This document shows positions 46,857 through 59,799 of a stretch of DNA of 64,000 nucleotides, piece by piece. The notes under the pieces were generated by a model. The model was not told where the DNA came from. It searched no databases and saw nothing but the letters and a program-made list of their open reading frames with translations. This DNA comes from Solanum dulcamara (Eukaryota; Streptophyta; Magnoliopsida; Solanales; Solanaceae), in contig NC_077242.1 in NCBI RefSeq assembly GCF_947179165.1, positions 31,679,097 through 31,743,096 on the forward strand, written 5' to 3'. The translations under genes were made by a program, and so were the position numbers. Numbering within the stretch: position 1 is the first letter of the stretch; every line of letters begins with the position of its first letter.

Positions 46857-47280
46857 ACATAATTAAGTAAAGATATAATAAACTTAATTAAGTAATAACC
46901 TTTAATATGCATATGTATATAAGATGTATTATATGCATATGTATTAAAATATATATATATATATAAAAAATAAACTTAATTAAGTAATATTTTACATATA
47001 AAGAAAATACACATATATACATAATATATGCTAAATAGACACATAAAAATATTTGAACGTATGAAGCTTGTTATTTAAAAACTAAAAATAATAAAGATAA
47101 TAGTTATAATATTAATAAATAGAAAATAATATTATAAATTATGAATGTTAAAATATACGATTTATTGGTTAAAGTAAATATAAACTTGCTTACTTAATAA
47201 AGAAATATTTTTTGAGAAATGTATATCTATTAAGATAGCAATCCGAAAAGTAGTTATGGGTTGGTCAAAATTCGGTGTCA
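46857..47280 (-). other. AT-rich U3 end of LTR H
   Basis: Non-coding, with ATATAT runs (46940-46970). It ends at the LTR start, where the minus strand reads TGACACCGAATTTTGACC. Confidence 0.6.
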
Positions 47281-47305
47281 ATAACTATCCCTTTCTTTGA
47301 GTAAG
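47281..47305 (-). other. Polypurine tract of element H
   Basis: Plus ATAACTATCCCTTTCTTTGA is, on the minus strand, TCAAAGAAAGGGATAGTTAT ending against the LTR start. Confidence 0.65.
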
Positions 47306-50300
47306 ATCGATGAAAGATATCCTGGGCAAAGAAAATTGACAAATCAAATTTTGATTGACCATATCTTCCTCTTTCTGAAAGGAGGTTGGGTACAGACTTT
47401 AGAAAATATGGTCGAACCCTGGTATCAGATTTCCTACATATCTCACGCTACATGAGAATTCAGGCCACTTGTAGTTCAGAATGCTTAGTTTGGTGAACAA
47501 ATTTTGAAAGAATTCAAAAGAGATCCCGATATCAAAATATGGAGAGATCGGGGTGATCGGGCAATGAGATTAAGAATGATTGTTGGAATACAATCGAGTT
47601 TTCAACATCAAGTCTGCCTACATATCCCTAAACTTGGGAATCAGACTGCTTGTAGTTCAACTTAATTAGTTGAAAAAGAAAATCTCTTATTCTAAGATAA
47701 CCTTCGATTGGGAGGAGTGACAAATAAATCAGTATGAAAAAGAGGATTGCAACCTCTTAGCCGTGAATATGGCGCGCTTCACACCCATAATTAATAACTT
47801 ACATGGATATAATTTCCTAAAGCTCTTGATTTATTGTCACTCGGATTGAAAAGTTGCTTCCGGTGAGAGTTGAAGTTTTTCGAATACAAAGAATGAAAAT
47901 GATAAGCCTCAAGGAAAACCTGCATGCCTTCTGATAGGGGTGTGGTTTGATTGTGGGGGAACTTGGTCCTCATCTCACGTCCAAAGAGTTTGATATTTCT
48001 CTTCAGACTATATCCCAGTTTGTTGCTAAGAAAAAGTTCCATATTGTGTTGCATCCTACTTGATATTGTGCGTACCTATGGTATAATTGAGAATTCATCC
48101 TCTTGGATGCTATCGACAAAGACTAAGATAAAACTAATTTGTAGAAAAATGTAACTGAAATAAAAGAGTAGCGTCGTTACTATGTTGGATGTCATCCTCC
48201 TTTGATTTTGACGTATAACAAACAAAACATATTTCCTAAGTTGATGTGATTTGTAATATATTTCTTGAATGCCAGTTTCTTTCAATTTTGATGCAATATG
48301 CGATGATTTGATATGATGCAATATGATAATGAATTGATATGATGCAATATGATGATGGCCCTTTGGCAATGGTATTATAATAGTCTTCTCGACAATGATA
48401 TGATAATGGACCTCTCGAAAATGATATGATAATGATGATAGCCCTCTCGGCAATGATATGATAATGATGATGACCCTCTTGGAAATAATATAATAATGGT
48501 CCTCTCTGCAATGATATGATAATGATGATGGCTTTCTCAGCAATGATATGATAATGTCTCTCTCAGAAATAATATGATAATGATGATGGCCCTCTCGGCA
48601 ATGATATAATAATGACCTTCTCAAAAATAATATGATAATGATGATAACCCTCTCAGCAATGATATGATAATATCCCTCTCGACAATGATATGATGATGGC
48701 CTTCTTGGTAATAATATGATAATAATAATGGACCTCTCGACAATGATATGATAATGGCCCTCTTGGCAATGATATGATAATGATAATGGCCTTCTCAGAA
48801 ATAATATGATAATGGCCCTCTCGGCAATGATATGATAATAGCCCTCTCGGCAATAATATAATGATGGCCCTATCGACAATCATATGATAATGATGATGGC
48901 CCTCTCGATAATGATATGATAATGACCCTCTTAGCAATGATATGATAATGATGATGGCTCTTTTGGCAATGATATGATAATGGCCCTCTCGGCAATGATA
49001 TGATAATGGCCCTCTCAGCAATGATATGATAACGATGATGGCTCTTTTGGCAATGATATGATAATGGCCTTCTCGGCAATGATATGATAATGGCCCTCTT
49101 AGTAATAATATTACCACTCCTAGTAATATAATAACAATGACCCTCTTGGTAATTACCACTTCTGGTAATATAATATGAATGATCCTCTTGGCAATTAGAA
49201 TGCATAATGATGATGATGTCCTATTGATGGGGTGGTGATGCTTCATTAGCAGGAATGATGATGCTCTATTGATAGGGATGATAATCGATATTCTTCAGAC
49301 ATCGATATCCAATTGATTTTTCACACGATAGAGGATATTTTGGCTAGCTGCACTTCAAATTCTCTTCCTTATTTGATGCGACTTATGTATGCCCATCAGA
49401 TGTCTTTGACGCTGGAAAATACAATTTGACTTCATTATAGATGCTTGCATGTCTTGAAAGTGTCTCTTTTGCCTATTCCTATACTCAAAAGAAAACAAGT
49501 AATAGAAATATTATCGTTCTAACGACTGAGTAAAATCTTAAGAAAAAAATGCTTTAGAATTTGTACAAAGTGTCTGCTCACTTCAACATTAGTGTGAGAA
49601 TATCATTCTCATTTTAGAACACTTTATATTCATTGTGGCTCATGATTTGCTAGGGATTTGATCGATGCATTGTTGCTCGTATTTTGAACTTCTCTGTTTT
49701 TGTCTGATGAATCCTAATGACTTTCCTTTTCACGAAAAATTATCACTTTTGGAAACTCTTTGTTCTTTTGACTTTTTTGTACTTGCTGAACGGAGGGATA
49801 TGATGATCCTTTATAAATCTCCATAGAAAAATGTGTTAGTTTTGAATGGATTGATCTATATTGAATTCCTCATTTTTTTGCTTCTTTTCTTGCTATCTTT
49901 GATTTCTTGCTCTGATTCCCCACTTCTCGATAGATATAAGATAAAAATATATTTATGAAAAAATATTTGATGTATTAAAAGCTTTTAAGAAAGATGAGTT
50001 TTTGAAAATTCCTTTGGAAAGGGTCACTGCCAGATGTCATCTCATGCATAACTTAGATGAACGTCCTTGGTTCAAAGCTTTAAGCATGTCAGATAGCTCG
50101 TTAGGAGAATTCTGAGAATCCTTGAGGGTTGAAGTTGGAAAGTTCTGACATAGCTGAAATATTTTGTAGTTGACTCTGAACTCTAATGGTGCTAGAGATT
50201 GTTGAGGTTGACATTACGCTTCTAATAATGCTAGGGATCATTTGAATCTAGTCTTGAACTTTTAAAGATGACCAAAACCTTCAGATAATGCTGAATATCA

Positions 50301-50931
50301 TTTGTAGTTAGCTTTAAATTTCTGATCATGTTGAAAATATTCTAAACTGCCTTGAAATATGTGATACTGCTTGATAAATTTTTGAGGTCAGCCTCAAAAA
50401 TTTCTATCCTAGTTAGATGTCTTGGTTAATATCAAATGACCAATAAGAGATTTGCAGAATTTTTGAGGCCCTCTAAAAAATTTCAATTGTTTTTTCTGAT
50501 GCACCTCTGTCTTGACTCTTCTGTAGAAAAATCTTCTTCAAAATTTTTTAGTCTGCTCAAAAATTTTGTTCTAGTTTCTATTATAAATAGAGAAATTATG
50601 GGAGACATGACCTAACTATTGTGGTGCCTACATATCCCGTTAAGGCAGGAATCATTAAGAGACCATTAGATAGCAAAAGAAAATATTTAAAGTAAATTTT
50701 TGCAATAAAGGAGGCTTTCATTTGAAATAAAAAAACAAAACTTTGGCTATGGTCATGGACCAATTTGACTTTTTCAAAACATTACGAGGGGAATTAAAAT
50801 AAAATTGACATAAAGGGTGAGTATTGAGCCTTTCCGGACTACCACCAGTTTTTCAAAAATAACATAAAATTCGTCTTTATCTATCAAAACGAGTGAGGAA
50901 CCAAGAGAGGATTGGATGTACAATTAGGCAC
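47306..50931 (-). other. Long 3' non-coding region of element H
   Basis: About 3.6 kb between gag and the 3' LTR without protein motifs. It holds a minisatellite (48350-49200) and three copies of a CCTACATATC box followed at two sites by GAATCAG(A/C)C..CTTGTAGTTCA (47440, 47615, 50630). In autonomous Ogre/Tat elements this interval would contain pol. Confidence 0.65.
48350..49200 (-). repeat. GATATGATAATGATGATGGCC minisatellite in element H
   Basis: Units of about 27-36 bp combining GGCAATGATATGATAATG with GCCCTCTC recur some 25 times. The periodic, codon-like unit creates long minus-strand open frames (up to 267 codons) of pure repeat, which are not genes. Confidence 0.92.
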
Positions 50932-53277
50932 TTACTCTTTTGGATCAGCATCTCGTATGCCTGACATCTCGATCATCACAACATCACTTTCTTCAAACAG
51001 ATTTCTGACTCCTCCCACTAGACCAACATTATTTTCACACTTTTGCACTAAAAACTGGTACATATGAGGAAAAGGCTTTGATGGAGCATGATCAACTTTC
51101 TTCTTTTTCTGACCCTTCTTTTGCTCTAAAGCAACATCTTGATGGGGTGCCATGATTATAGATTCAGGTCTCTCTTTTTTGCTTAGTGAAGCTATGGCGT
51201 TTTCAAGATTGTAAGGTTTGACTAGGACTCTCACCTTATATGTATACTAGTCTTTTCGAACATCAATCATGTTAATAGTCAACCCTCCATGATTCAGCAG
51301 ACAGTTATTATTAACATTGGGAGCGACAGTTTGGAGAGTGACAACTCTAAGGACAATCAAGTCTTGAATCTTGTGTTTCAAGTTGATACGTCCTTCTGTA
51401 TCATGTCCCTCCCCTTCAGAATGGTAGGCACATCATTTGTTTACTCAAAATAACCTCGATATAGCATTTATCATCTTTGCTTATATTGGATGAATCATTC
51501 CTGCTGCTCTTAAATGCTTAAAGAGTTAGGTACATGTTTTTGCCAAAGGAGTGAAGACTTGAGGAGGCTTTCTTTCTAGGTTAGGTCAAGGTAGGTTATT
51601 GGTATTTTGGTTATTTTGTCCGGTATTTTGGTTATTTTGTCCAGGATTTTGGTAGGCCGGTGCATCAACTTGGTAATTTTGTCCTGCATTTTGGTATGCT
51701 GGAGGATGATTTTGGTAGATAGGTGGGGATGCTTGATAGTTTGGTTGGGCGTAGTAGACTGGGATTGGAATCTGTGAAGATGGTGGGTAGTTGTTTGGGG
51801 AAAAGAATTGATTGGATTTTCCAATGGTAGAACTAGACCCAGAATATCTTTGTGGTCTTAGTCTTGGGCTAAAAGACACAACAGATACATCCTCCTTCTT
51901 TTTCTTAGGAAATCTTATGGCAACAGATGATGAGTATTTGTTGGTGTCTTGCAAAGAAGTAAGACTCGTAACTTTTCCAGACTTAAGACCATCCTCTATG
52001 GCTTCTTCCATCATAATTAGTTCTGAGAAATTCTATCCCATCATGGGAAATATCCTTTCATAATTCTCAGGCTCCTGAGCCCAAATGAAAATAATGGTTA
52101 TTTCATTTTCTGACATCACAAGTTATACTTTGGTGGCTTCTTTCCTCCAGCGTATGCATACTCATGATAATTCTCCGTAGTTTTTTTCTTTATCTTTTCC
52201 AAATAATATCTATCAAGGACAGATTCGATATTAAATTATAATCTTTCTAAGAAATCTTTGTCCAAAGCCCCCCTATGTTGACCACTGACACAGTTACTAA
52301 GAAGTGAACCATTCTAACACCTCTCCACTTAGGCTCCTGATCAACAACCTCATGACCAATGCATCATTTTTTCCAATACCTACAAGCTTGTGACAGTAAG
52401 CTCGGAAATGGGCCATGGGATTCCCAAAGCCATTGAAGGTGTCAAACTTTGGAATTTTGTAACCTTCGGGTATCTCCAAATCAGGGTACATGCAAAGGTC
52501 CTCATACTCAAGTCCTATGATTTTCTTCAAAAATTGAACACTCTTTACTGCTTGGGAGAAGGCATCTTTCATAACGCTCATTTTTTGGTCGCATTTTTCT
52601 TCTTTCAACCTCCACTCTCTCTCCATTTCTTCATAATGATCCAATTCTGGTTGCACGAGAAAGATAGGATATGGTTCAGAGATCCCATAAGCCAGTGAAG
52701 TTTGAAATGTTACCGAAGGGTGCGCAGGTTGGCTAGGCAAAACATGTGGGTTGTGGAAAATTAATGGTGTTATTTGGTAAATTGGTGCGAAGTTTTAGGA
52801 GTGACTACTATTTGGTATTTGGTTCTGATTTGGTAGGGGTGGTGTCTGGTAAGAAGTGCTAGCATAGGGAACATTGAACACAGTTAAATCAATGGTGTGA
52901 GTGTTAGAAGTGATTGGTCCTGTGGTATGGGTAGGGAAGTAGTTGGGTAATAGGGAGCTGAGCGATGGAAAAGGAGGTGGAGGTTTTCTGGTATCGAGAT
53001 AAGGTGCATTTGATGCAATAGCTAGTTTGGCCAGATCCTTGGTCTGTTTTAGGTCTTCCTGCATATCTGTGATCTGTTCCATCAATTGAGCGATCAATTC
53101 ACACTGATCAATAAGTTCAGAAATTTTGATGGTAACGTCCACTATTCCTATTTCCTCAGGGGTACTAGTCATTTTGCCTTTGCTTTTTTCTGAAGCTTGG
53201 TCAAGGAAGGGTGGTATGATTTCTTTAGATCTCGTGAAGTAAGGATGGTCAGCCAGTTTGAATTGAACACATGTCAA
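50932..53277 (-). pseudogene. Gag of element H (Ogre/Tat type, decayed)
   Basis: The N-terminal part is 53277-52795 (Pro-rich end, coiled-coil-like ISELIDQCELIAQLMEQI). The capsid core is 52740-52297: YEDLCMYPDLEIPEGYKIPK, FDTFNGFGNPMAHFRAYCHK, MRLLIRSLSGEVLEWF. The C-terminal part is 52014-51586 (MEEAIEDGLKSGKV then a Tyr/Gln/Pro/Asn-rich tail, ending in (PGQNNQNT) repeats). The last frame, 51234-50932 (MRVLVKPYNLENAIASLSKK), equals the linker before the protease. It then stops. Breaks separate the frames at about 52770, 52100 and 51400. Confidence 0.82.
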
Positions 53278-53599
53278 TTTTAATTAACTGATAAAAGAAA
53301 AACAACTCATAAAAAAATATATTAGTCTTTTTTCATGTAATGCAAAATATCACATATAATGAGACAAATAAACACATAAGACACATAAACAGTTATTGCG
53401 TGTCCTAAATAGATGTGTGACCCTTTTGTACCAAGGGTAGGCCAAGCAAATTGAAGGATGTATATGTTTTTAAGCCAATTTATTATCCCTAAAGTACTTT
53501 AAAAATATTCAAAATGTTTAAAAAACCTCAAAATGGGTACATAAGCTTAGAATAGAAATAACAAAACAAAGTACAAATAAAAGCAATCCCACGCAGGGG

Positions 53600-54619
53600 A
53601 TGATGAACTTTAAGCTTCTTCTGATCCTTCACTAAGTTTGGTTGTCTTGGCGATGCTGACTTCTTCCCATGTGGCATATCTGTTTGCCCATAAATGATCT
53701 CTTCTTAACTGAGCCCCTTCTTGATGCCTGAACCTTTCTACAGACTGGAGCTGCTCCCTGCTATCACCTAACTCAGACATGCACTGTCTCACTCTTCATA
53801 ACACTTACTTTAGATGCGCTATGACTTTGGTGTCTTCTGAATGTCTGCGTTGATGATCCAAATCATTCTTCTGATACTTCTCTTAGAGCTGATAGAATCG
53901 AATTTGATGTTTAGCACCAACATCTACAACATGGTGAGGGACATTCAACCCTGGTTTGATGATTTTGGTAAGATTCTTCTTTACCCATTCCCTCTACTCC
54001 GCAGAATACTCGGGTTGAAATCTATTCAACAATCACTCACCCAATACCCTTCGAGTTTTCCATGTTCTAAGTATCTGTTCAACAAAAGAGACTTGGCTAC
54101 TTTCGTGGTCCGTTGCAATTTTTCTCATGTTTGTGGTTTGTGGAAGTTCCTATTTTCCTCCTAGTTGTCTAAGGACTCGAGCGGGGGCATACGGTCTGGT
54201 TCCTCTTAATCTGGTTAATATCAAGTAATAGACCTTTTCCCCTCGACTCGTTATTTGCTTTGGTAGCACCATACTCTTAATTGACTACTGCACATTTTCT
54301 TCTCTTATGCCCTGAAGCCTTGGATACCAGAATTTTTGACCTCCAGTTCTGTGAAAATAATTATAATATAACCACCAACCGTGACCTTCAAGCTTGTTTG
54401 GTCGTCTCAAAGGATATGGATGTTCTGGGTCATGATCTTTGAGTAAGTGTCTCATCATCCACTATTGAAGTATCAGCTTACATTTCTAAAATAACCATTC
54501 ACTATTTTTACACTTATCCAAAGCTCGATAAATGTCCGCAAGAATCATGGGTGCCAAAGTATAGTACTTGATCGCGGACCCGTAGTTTACCCTATTGAAG
54601 ATGGCATGAGTGACCATTA
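53600..54619 (-). pseudogene. ORF1 of element H, C-terminal half (split by element I)
   Basis: Minus strand from 54619: THAIFNRVNYGSAIKYYTLA, PMILADIYRALDKCKNSEWL, HDPEHPYPLRRPNKLEGHGW, and later MRQCMSELGDSREQLQSVER at 53792-53610. This is the mobile-domain-like ORF1 (DUF7745 type, as I recall it) found upstream of gag in Ogre-like elements. Its function is unknown. The N-terminal half is at 63024-63617. The ~320 bp between ORF1 and gag hold nothing recognisable. Confidence 0.7.
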
Positions 54620-56695
54620 TGTCACGACCCAAAATGGGTCGTGAGTGGCACCCACACTTAAATTCTTAGGTGGGAGAACTAACGATATAAACCCCAACTA
54701 ATAAATATAACAATAACGCAGAAGCTCAAATAAATACGTTTTCCCAAAACCTGAAAGTCATCACATGCAGGACATCTAAATTCTAAAATTAAGTTTGGAA
54801 ATATCAAGCACCAAAATGAACAAATAACAAAATGTGTTCGAAAACTAAAGACACTATGCCATAACCGAGAGAATCCATCACGAGCTAGAAGGATAGCTCA
54901 CCCTGAAATTCGATGATCTTGAGATTGACTAGCGCTGAGGCCGAGTCGAAGTCTGTGGAACACTCGCTGCACCCCACAAAATAAAATAAGAAAAGATACA
55001 AGTAGGGGTCAGTATAGGACAACGTGTACTGAGTAGGTATCATCGGCCGACTCAAAATAGGAATCAATATGCAATAAATAATAGCGGAAAATCAACTATA
55101 GCACTTAACAGGTGGCAACCAATGAACAATTACATAACCAGTCAATAATATCAAGATCACACATAAGGACTCAAGCCTCCACATCACACTCTTTTGAAAT
55201 ATGAGTTTTTGGAAATTGGGTAGTATTAAGTAATTTTAATTTATTTCCCTTTAATATTATCGTGTCGGAATGTGACACCCGATCCAAATATACCGTGTCG
55301 GAACGTGACACCCGATCCAAATATACCGTGTCAGAATGTGACACCCGATCCAAATATACCATTTTGGAACGTGACACCCGATCCAAATATAATTAATTTA
55401 TCATTCCTTATGATTATATTCCACTTCATTAACAATATTTTATCAAGTCTTCTTTATTCAAGGCACCATTTTTGATAGGGCAAGTTCAAGATTATGGATT
55501 TCATGGCCTCGAGATTTTAGACCAATCACAACAACATATCAACCATCCAAACCACAATAATTAAATGCGTAGTAAACTTCACACATATTACTCAATGAAT
55601 ATCAATCACTATTAAGAGTCTATCTATGATATAGAATAAAAACCATAACCTACCTCAACCGAAGAACCAAAGTAAAGCAAGCTAATCCACCAATGTCTTT
55701 CCTTTCTTCAATGCCTCAGACCAATTTCAATCTATCAAATATATAATATTTATAAGTAAACTAATCCGTAAACACCAATATTATATATATGTTTAACCTA
55801 GACCCAATAACTCACCTAATTCTATAAATATGTTCCTAATCTTGATGCCATTTAACATGTCCACTCCCATATTTTCTTAATTTCAAAACTAGGGTCAAAT
55901 CTCAATTAAATTAAATAATCACTTTAAAACTTGAGCCTTTCATAACGCTTTCGAATGATCAAAATCTGTTCAAATACATAATTTTCATAAGAATACGAAT
56001 CCAATGACACCCATATAGCTATATTTATTTTCGGATAAAAAATTGGGTCAACACGTCGTCCCAAGTCATTGAAGTCAAATCTGAAATTTTCTTTCCGATT
56101 ATGTTCACTCATGATAAAATAAATTTACATGTCAAATTTCAGCTAAAACGGATCGTTATTCGACCCCCAAATTAAGATTTTATGTGAAGAACCCTATGGT
56201 CATATTTTCTTATTTTAGCATTATTTCTCCACCAATATACCCTAAAAATATGTTCATAATCGCATAAAAATTTAGTGGAAAGGATGAGAATAATTACCTT
56301 GACGCTTTGGAATGAAAATTCCTATTTTTCTCTTCTCCTTTATTTTTCTTTTCTCCTTTCTTTTCTTTCTTCCTCCATATTTTTTTTCCCAGCTTCTACG
56401 TTCTGCTTTGTCTTCGTCGCTGTTCTCTTCGTTCAATTTTTTTTTCCTTTCTTTTTGCTCCAACTAATTATGTATAAAAAATTTATAAACCCTATCCTTT
56501 TCCTTTAATAATTGGTATATAGTATTAATTAAATTACCACTTTAACCCATTAATTTAATTAGTTATTTAAATTTAACTCTCAACTAAATAATCATACTTA
56601 TTGAATAATCCAAAATACCCATTAAAAATTTACGGAATGAGTCTTTTATGAAATAAAAAGCTCTAGTTCTCAAAACGACCTAATGGATCGTTACA
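54620..56695 (-). repeat. 3' LTR of element I (2076 bp)
   Basis: The plus-strand left edge is TGTCACGACCC and the right edge GGATCGTTACA. It has four units of a 33-bp repeat at 55256-55391. A perfect 9-bp inverted repeat TCACGACCC/GGGTCGTGA lies at the very end (54622-54644). Confidence 0.95.
55256..55391 (-). repeat. 33-bp tandem repeat in 3' LTR of I (4 units)
   Basis: Unit ACCGTGTCGGAACGTGACAC then CCGATCCAAATAT. Each unit contains the dyad GTGTC...GACAC. The other LTR has five units. Confidence 0.92.
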
Positions 56696-57600
56696 ACAGA
56701 TACCAATTTGCCCATTGTTCGTCCCCGAACGGTCAAAAGAAGAGCGAGGGTTGAAAAACAAAGTACCTGACTCGACGAACAAATGTGGATATGTTCCATG
56801 CATATCATCCTCAATCTCCCAAGTGGACTTCTCAACCGGACGATTCTTCCACTGGACCTTCACAAACGCAATCTCTCTTGACCTCAACTTGCAGACCTCT
56901 CTATCAAAAATTGCTACAGGCTCCTCCGCATAAGACAAATTCTCATCAAGCAAGACCGAATCCCAATGAATAATATAGTTTCTATCACCATGATATTTCT
57001 TTAGCATAGACACATGAAACACTAGGTGCACTCCAGACAAACCTGGAGGTAAAGCCAACTCATAGGCCACCTCTCCAATATGCTTAAGAACTTCAAACTT
57101 CCCAATGACCGCCAAAATCTATCACGCACACATGAAGCATATCCTCCGGCACTTGAATTGTCCTTTCAGACTGCCCATCGGTCTGAGGGTGAAATGCAGT
57201 ACTAAGATCCAACCTAATACCTAACTCAGTATGCAGGGTCCTTCAAATGTTAGAAGTAAATTGTGTACCTCTATCTGATATGATAGAAATCGAAACTCCA
57301 TGTAATCGAACAACCTCGACTGGAATGAAGTGAGCAGACTTAGTTAACCTATCAACAATCACCCATATCGAATCAAACTTACCCAAGGCCTTTGGAAGGC
57401 CGACCACAAAATCCATTACAATTCTTTCCCACTTCCATTTAGGAATGGGCATTTTTTTTAAACCGTCCCTCTAGGCCTTTGGTGCTCATATTTTACCTGC
57501 AGACAATTTGGACAATGGGCGACAGAATCAACAATGTCACACTTCATTCTACTCTACCAGTAATGCTGTCTCATATCGCGATACATCTTAGTTGTACCAG
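56663..57600 (-). pseudogene. Element I integrase and chromodomain (two internal deletions)
   Basis: Minus strand: KWKWERIVMDFVVGLPKA with the first catalytic Asp, VIVDRLTKSAHFIPV joined directly to EVVRLHGVSISIISDRGTQF (about 15 residues lost), then FHPQTDGQSERTIQ and CVIDF joined near 57118 to GKFEVLKHIGEVAYELALPP, skipping roughly 190 residues of core and the GPY/F part. The chromodomain follows: AIFDREVCKLRSREIAFVKV, NRPVEKSTWEIEDDM, YPHLF (about 56900-56750). It cannot encode a working integrase. Confidence 0.87.
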
Positions 57601-57643
57601 GATGTATAGAGTACCTCGAACTGTGAGCCTCTGCAGGAATAGT

Positions 57644-58582
57644 CTAAATCAAATTATCAATACGGGGCACACATACCAGCTCTTTAATCCTCAAGACGCC
57701 TTCCTCATCGATCACAACCTCTTTGGCCTTTCTCTGCGAGACCATATCACGAATCCAGCTCAGCTTCTCATCATCTGACTGTTTTTCTTTAATCTTGTCT
57801 AGGAAAGAAGATCTTGCCTCCACACAGGCCAAGAAACCTCCTTTCGCGACTACTTCCAGCCTCATAAAGCTATTGGCCAGAGTTTGAACCTCTTTAGCCA
57901 ATGGACGTCTGGAAACCTGCAAATGAGCTAAACTTCTCATGCTCCCTGCTTTTCTGCTCAAGGCATCAGCCACTACATTAGCTTTTTTTTCTGGGTGATA
58001 AAGAATAGTGATATCATAGTCCTTTAGCAATTCCATCCACCTCCTCTGCCTCAAATTCAAGTCTTTTTGAGTGAACACATATTGTAAGCTGCGATGATCT
58101 GTATACACTTCACACTTTACCCCATATAGATAATGTCTCCACTGCTTTAATGCAAATACAACCACAACCAGCTCTAAATTGTGAGTGGGGTAATTACGTT
58201 CATGCACCTTCAATTGCCTTGAAGCATAGGCAATTACATTCTTCTCCTGCATTAGCACTGCACCTAAACCAGAATATGATGCATCACAATAAACAATGAA
58301 ATTCTTACCTTCTACTGGCAGGGCAAGAATCGGTGCAGTAGTCAATAAGGTCTTGAGTTTCAGAAAGCTCTCTTCACACCCATCCGACCACATAAATGGA
58401 TTATTCTGCTTGGTCAGGTTGGTCGGCTGGGAAGCAATGGAAGCAAATCCCTTGACGAACCGGCAGTAGTAGCTAGCCAAACTAACAAAACTCCTTACCT
58501 CTGAGACATTAGTGGGCCTTGCCCAACTATTCAATGTTTCAATCTTCTGGAGATCCACTATCACTCCATCCTTAGAAACCAC
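57644..58582 (-). CDS. Element I RNase H and connection domain (open frame, broken pol)
   Basis: A 312-codon frame: [58 protein letters not shown] (catalytic Asp), [58 protein letters not shown], then a linker to the integrase start ([17 protein letters not shown]). It is separated from the RT frame by a frameshift at about 58590. RNase H would degrade the RNA template during reverse transcription. Confidence 0.88.
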   Translation of the reverse strand: MVSKDGVIVDLQKIETLNSWARPTNVSEVRSFVSLASYYCRFVKGFASIASQPTNLTKQNNPFMWSDGCEESFLKLKTLLTTAPILALPVEGKNFIVYCDASYSGLGAVLMQEKNVIAYASRQLKVHERNYPTHNLELVVVVFALKQWRHYLYGVKCEVYTDHRSLQYVFTQKDLNLRQRRWMELLKDYDITILYHPEKKANVVADALSRKAGSMRSLAHLQVSRRPLAKEVQTLANSFMRLEVVAKGGFLACVEARSSFLDKIKEKQSDDEKLSWIRDMVSQRKAKEVVIDEEGVLRIKELVCVPRIDNLI

Positions 58583-58597
58583 GTGCCCTAATAGACA

Positions 58598-59749
58598 CTA
58601 AATCAAGCCAGAACTAACACTTGGAGAATTTGGCATATAGCCTTTCTCCCTTAACAATACCAAAACAATCCTCAGATGCTCTTCGTGTTCTTTTCTGCTC
58701 TCTGAGTAGATCAATATATCATCAATAAAAATGATAAAAAAGAGATCTAAATATGGCTTAAAGATTCCATTCATCAGGCTCATTAAAATAACAGGTGCAT
58801 TTGTAAGCCCAAAAGACATTACCAAAAATTCATTGTGTCCATACCTGGTTTGAAAAGCAATCTTCGATACATCTGCTACCCGTATTTTCAACTGATGGTA
58901 ACCGAAACTCAAATTAATTTTTGAGAAAACACAAAAACCCTTCAACTGATCGAATAGGTCATCAATGCGAGGAAGATGATACCTATTTTTAATACTCACC
59001 TTGTTCAGCTGCCTATAGTCTATGCACATAGGAAGGCTACCATCCTTCTTCTTCACAAATAAAACTGGAGCACCCCAAGGAGAGGCACTCGGTCTAATAA
59101 AACCTTTACCCAACAATTCCTGAAGTTGGGCCTTCAACTCTCTCAACTCAGTTGGGGCCATTCTATAAGGTGGAATAGAAATAGGGCGAGTATCGGGCTC
59201 CAGATCAATACAAAAATCTATATTCCTATCAGGTAGCATACCAGGTAAGTCTGTGGGGAAAACATCCATAAACTCACATACTATCGAAATAGACTCAATC
59301 TTTGGCACTTCAGAACTATCATCCCTGAGATATGCTAGAAAGGATAAACAACCCTTACTCTCCAACCTTTTAGTACAAAGAAAAGAGATAATCTGAACTG
59401 GGGCGGGAAGATAGTCACCCTCCCACACCAACTGATCCATCCCAGGCTTGGCTAATATCACCGTCTTAGCATTGCGGTCTAAGATAGCAAAATTTGGAGA
59501 GAGCCAAGTTATACCCAATATTACATCAAAGTCAACCATCTCTAGAATAATCAAATCTACATAAGTTTTGCTCCCCACAAAAGTCACAAGACAAGACCTA
59601 TACACTTTCTCAACTAGCACAGACTCACCAACAGGTGTAGAAACATGAATAGACATGTCAAGTAAGTCACAATGTAAACCGAGTCCATCAGCAAATGCGG
59701 AAGATACATAAAAAAATGTGGATCTAGGATCAAATAATACAAAAGCCAA
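58598..59749 (-). CDS. Element I protease and reverse transcriptase (open frame, broken pol)
   Basis: A 383-codon frame. Protease: [13 protein letters not shown] (the D-S/P-G-(S/T) loop, here DPR, so the key Gly is lost), [88 protein letters not shown] (the usual first catalytic Asp in SKIDL is Asn here), [22 protein letters not shown] (Asp pair kept). The frame is open, but the protease Gly and one catalytic Asp are substituted, and it ends in a frameshift ([10 protein letters not shown]). The frame extends upstream of the Met to about 59800 ([18 protein letters not shown]). Confidence 0.9.
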   Translation of the reverse strand: MAFVLFDPRSTFFYVSSAFADGLGLHCDLLDMSIHVSTPVGESVLVEKVYRSCLVTFVGSKTYVDLIILEMVDFDVILGITWLSPNFAILDRNAKTVILAKPGMDQLVWEGDYLPAPVQIISFLCTKRLESKGCLSFLAYLRDDSSEVPKIESISIVCEFMDVFPTDLPGMLPDRNIDFCIDLEPDTRPISIPPYRMAPTELRELKAQLQELLGKGFIRPSASPWGAPVLFVKKKDGSLPMCIDYRQLNKVSIKNRYHLPRIDDLFDQLKGFCVFSKINLSFGYHQLKIRVADVSKIAFQTRYGHNEFLVMSFGLTNAPVILMSLMNGIFKPYLDLFFIIFIDDILIYSESRKEHEEHLRIVLVLLREKGYMPNSPSVSSGLI

Positions 59750-59799
59750 ACGATCGCAGACTAGAAGAGTATCTGTGATAACAGCATCGAATATCTCTG

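Larger units (their letters stand above)
41180..47280 (-). repeat. 3' LTR of element H (~6.1 kb including a LINE insertion)
   Basis: The left edge (TATTATATC, then AAAATAGACGGTTTAAAATT) matches the 5' LTR edge at 63879 (TGTTATATC, then AAAAATAGATGGTTTAAAATT) and the similarity continues through the GAGTCGCCA-type box to the window end. The right edge is TTCGGTGTCA at 47280, i.e. TGACACCGAA on the minus strand, next to a polypurine tract. It contains a degenerate tandem array (42530-43340), a purine-rich gene-promoter-like zone (44900-45480) and the LINE. Length without the LINE is about 5.2 kb, within the known range for Ogre-like LTRs. Confidence 0.75.

Noticed and set aside
48076..49246. 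Minus-strand open frames of 267 and 197 codons
   Set aside because: They are translations of a ~30-bp minisatellite with no domain; the frames overlap in different phases of the same repeat.
55256..55391. Regular 33-bp repeats resembling a CRISPR array (also at 61547-61712)
   Set aside because: The repeats are adjacent with no unique spacers, lie inside LTRs of a plant retrotransposon and differ only by copy number between the two LTRs.
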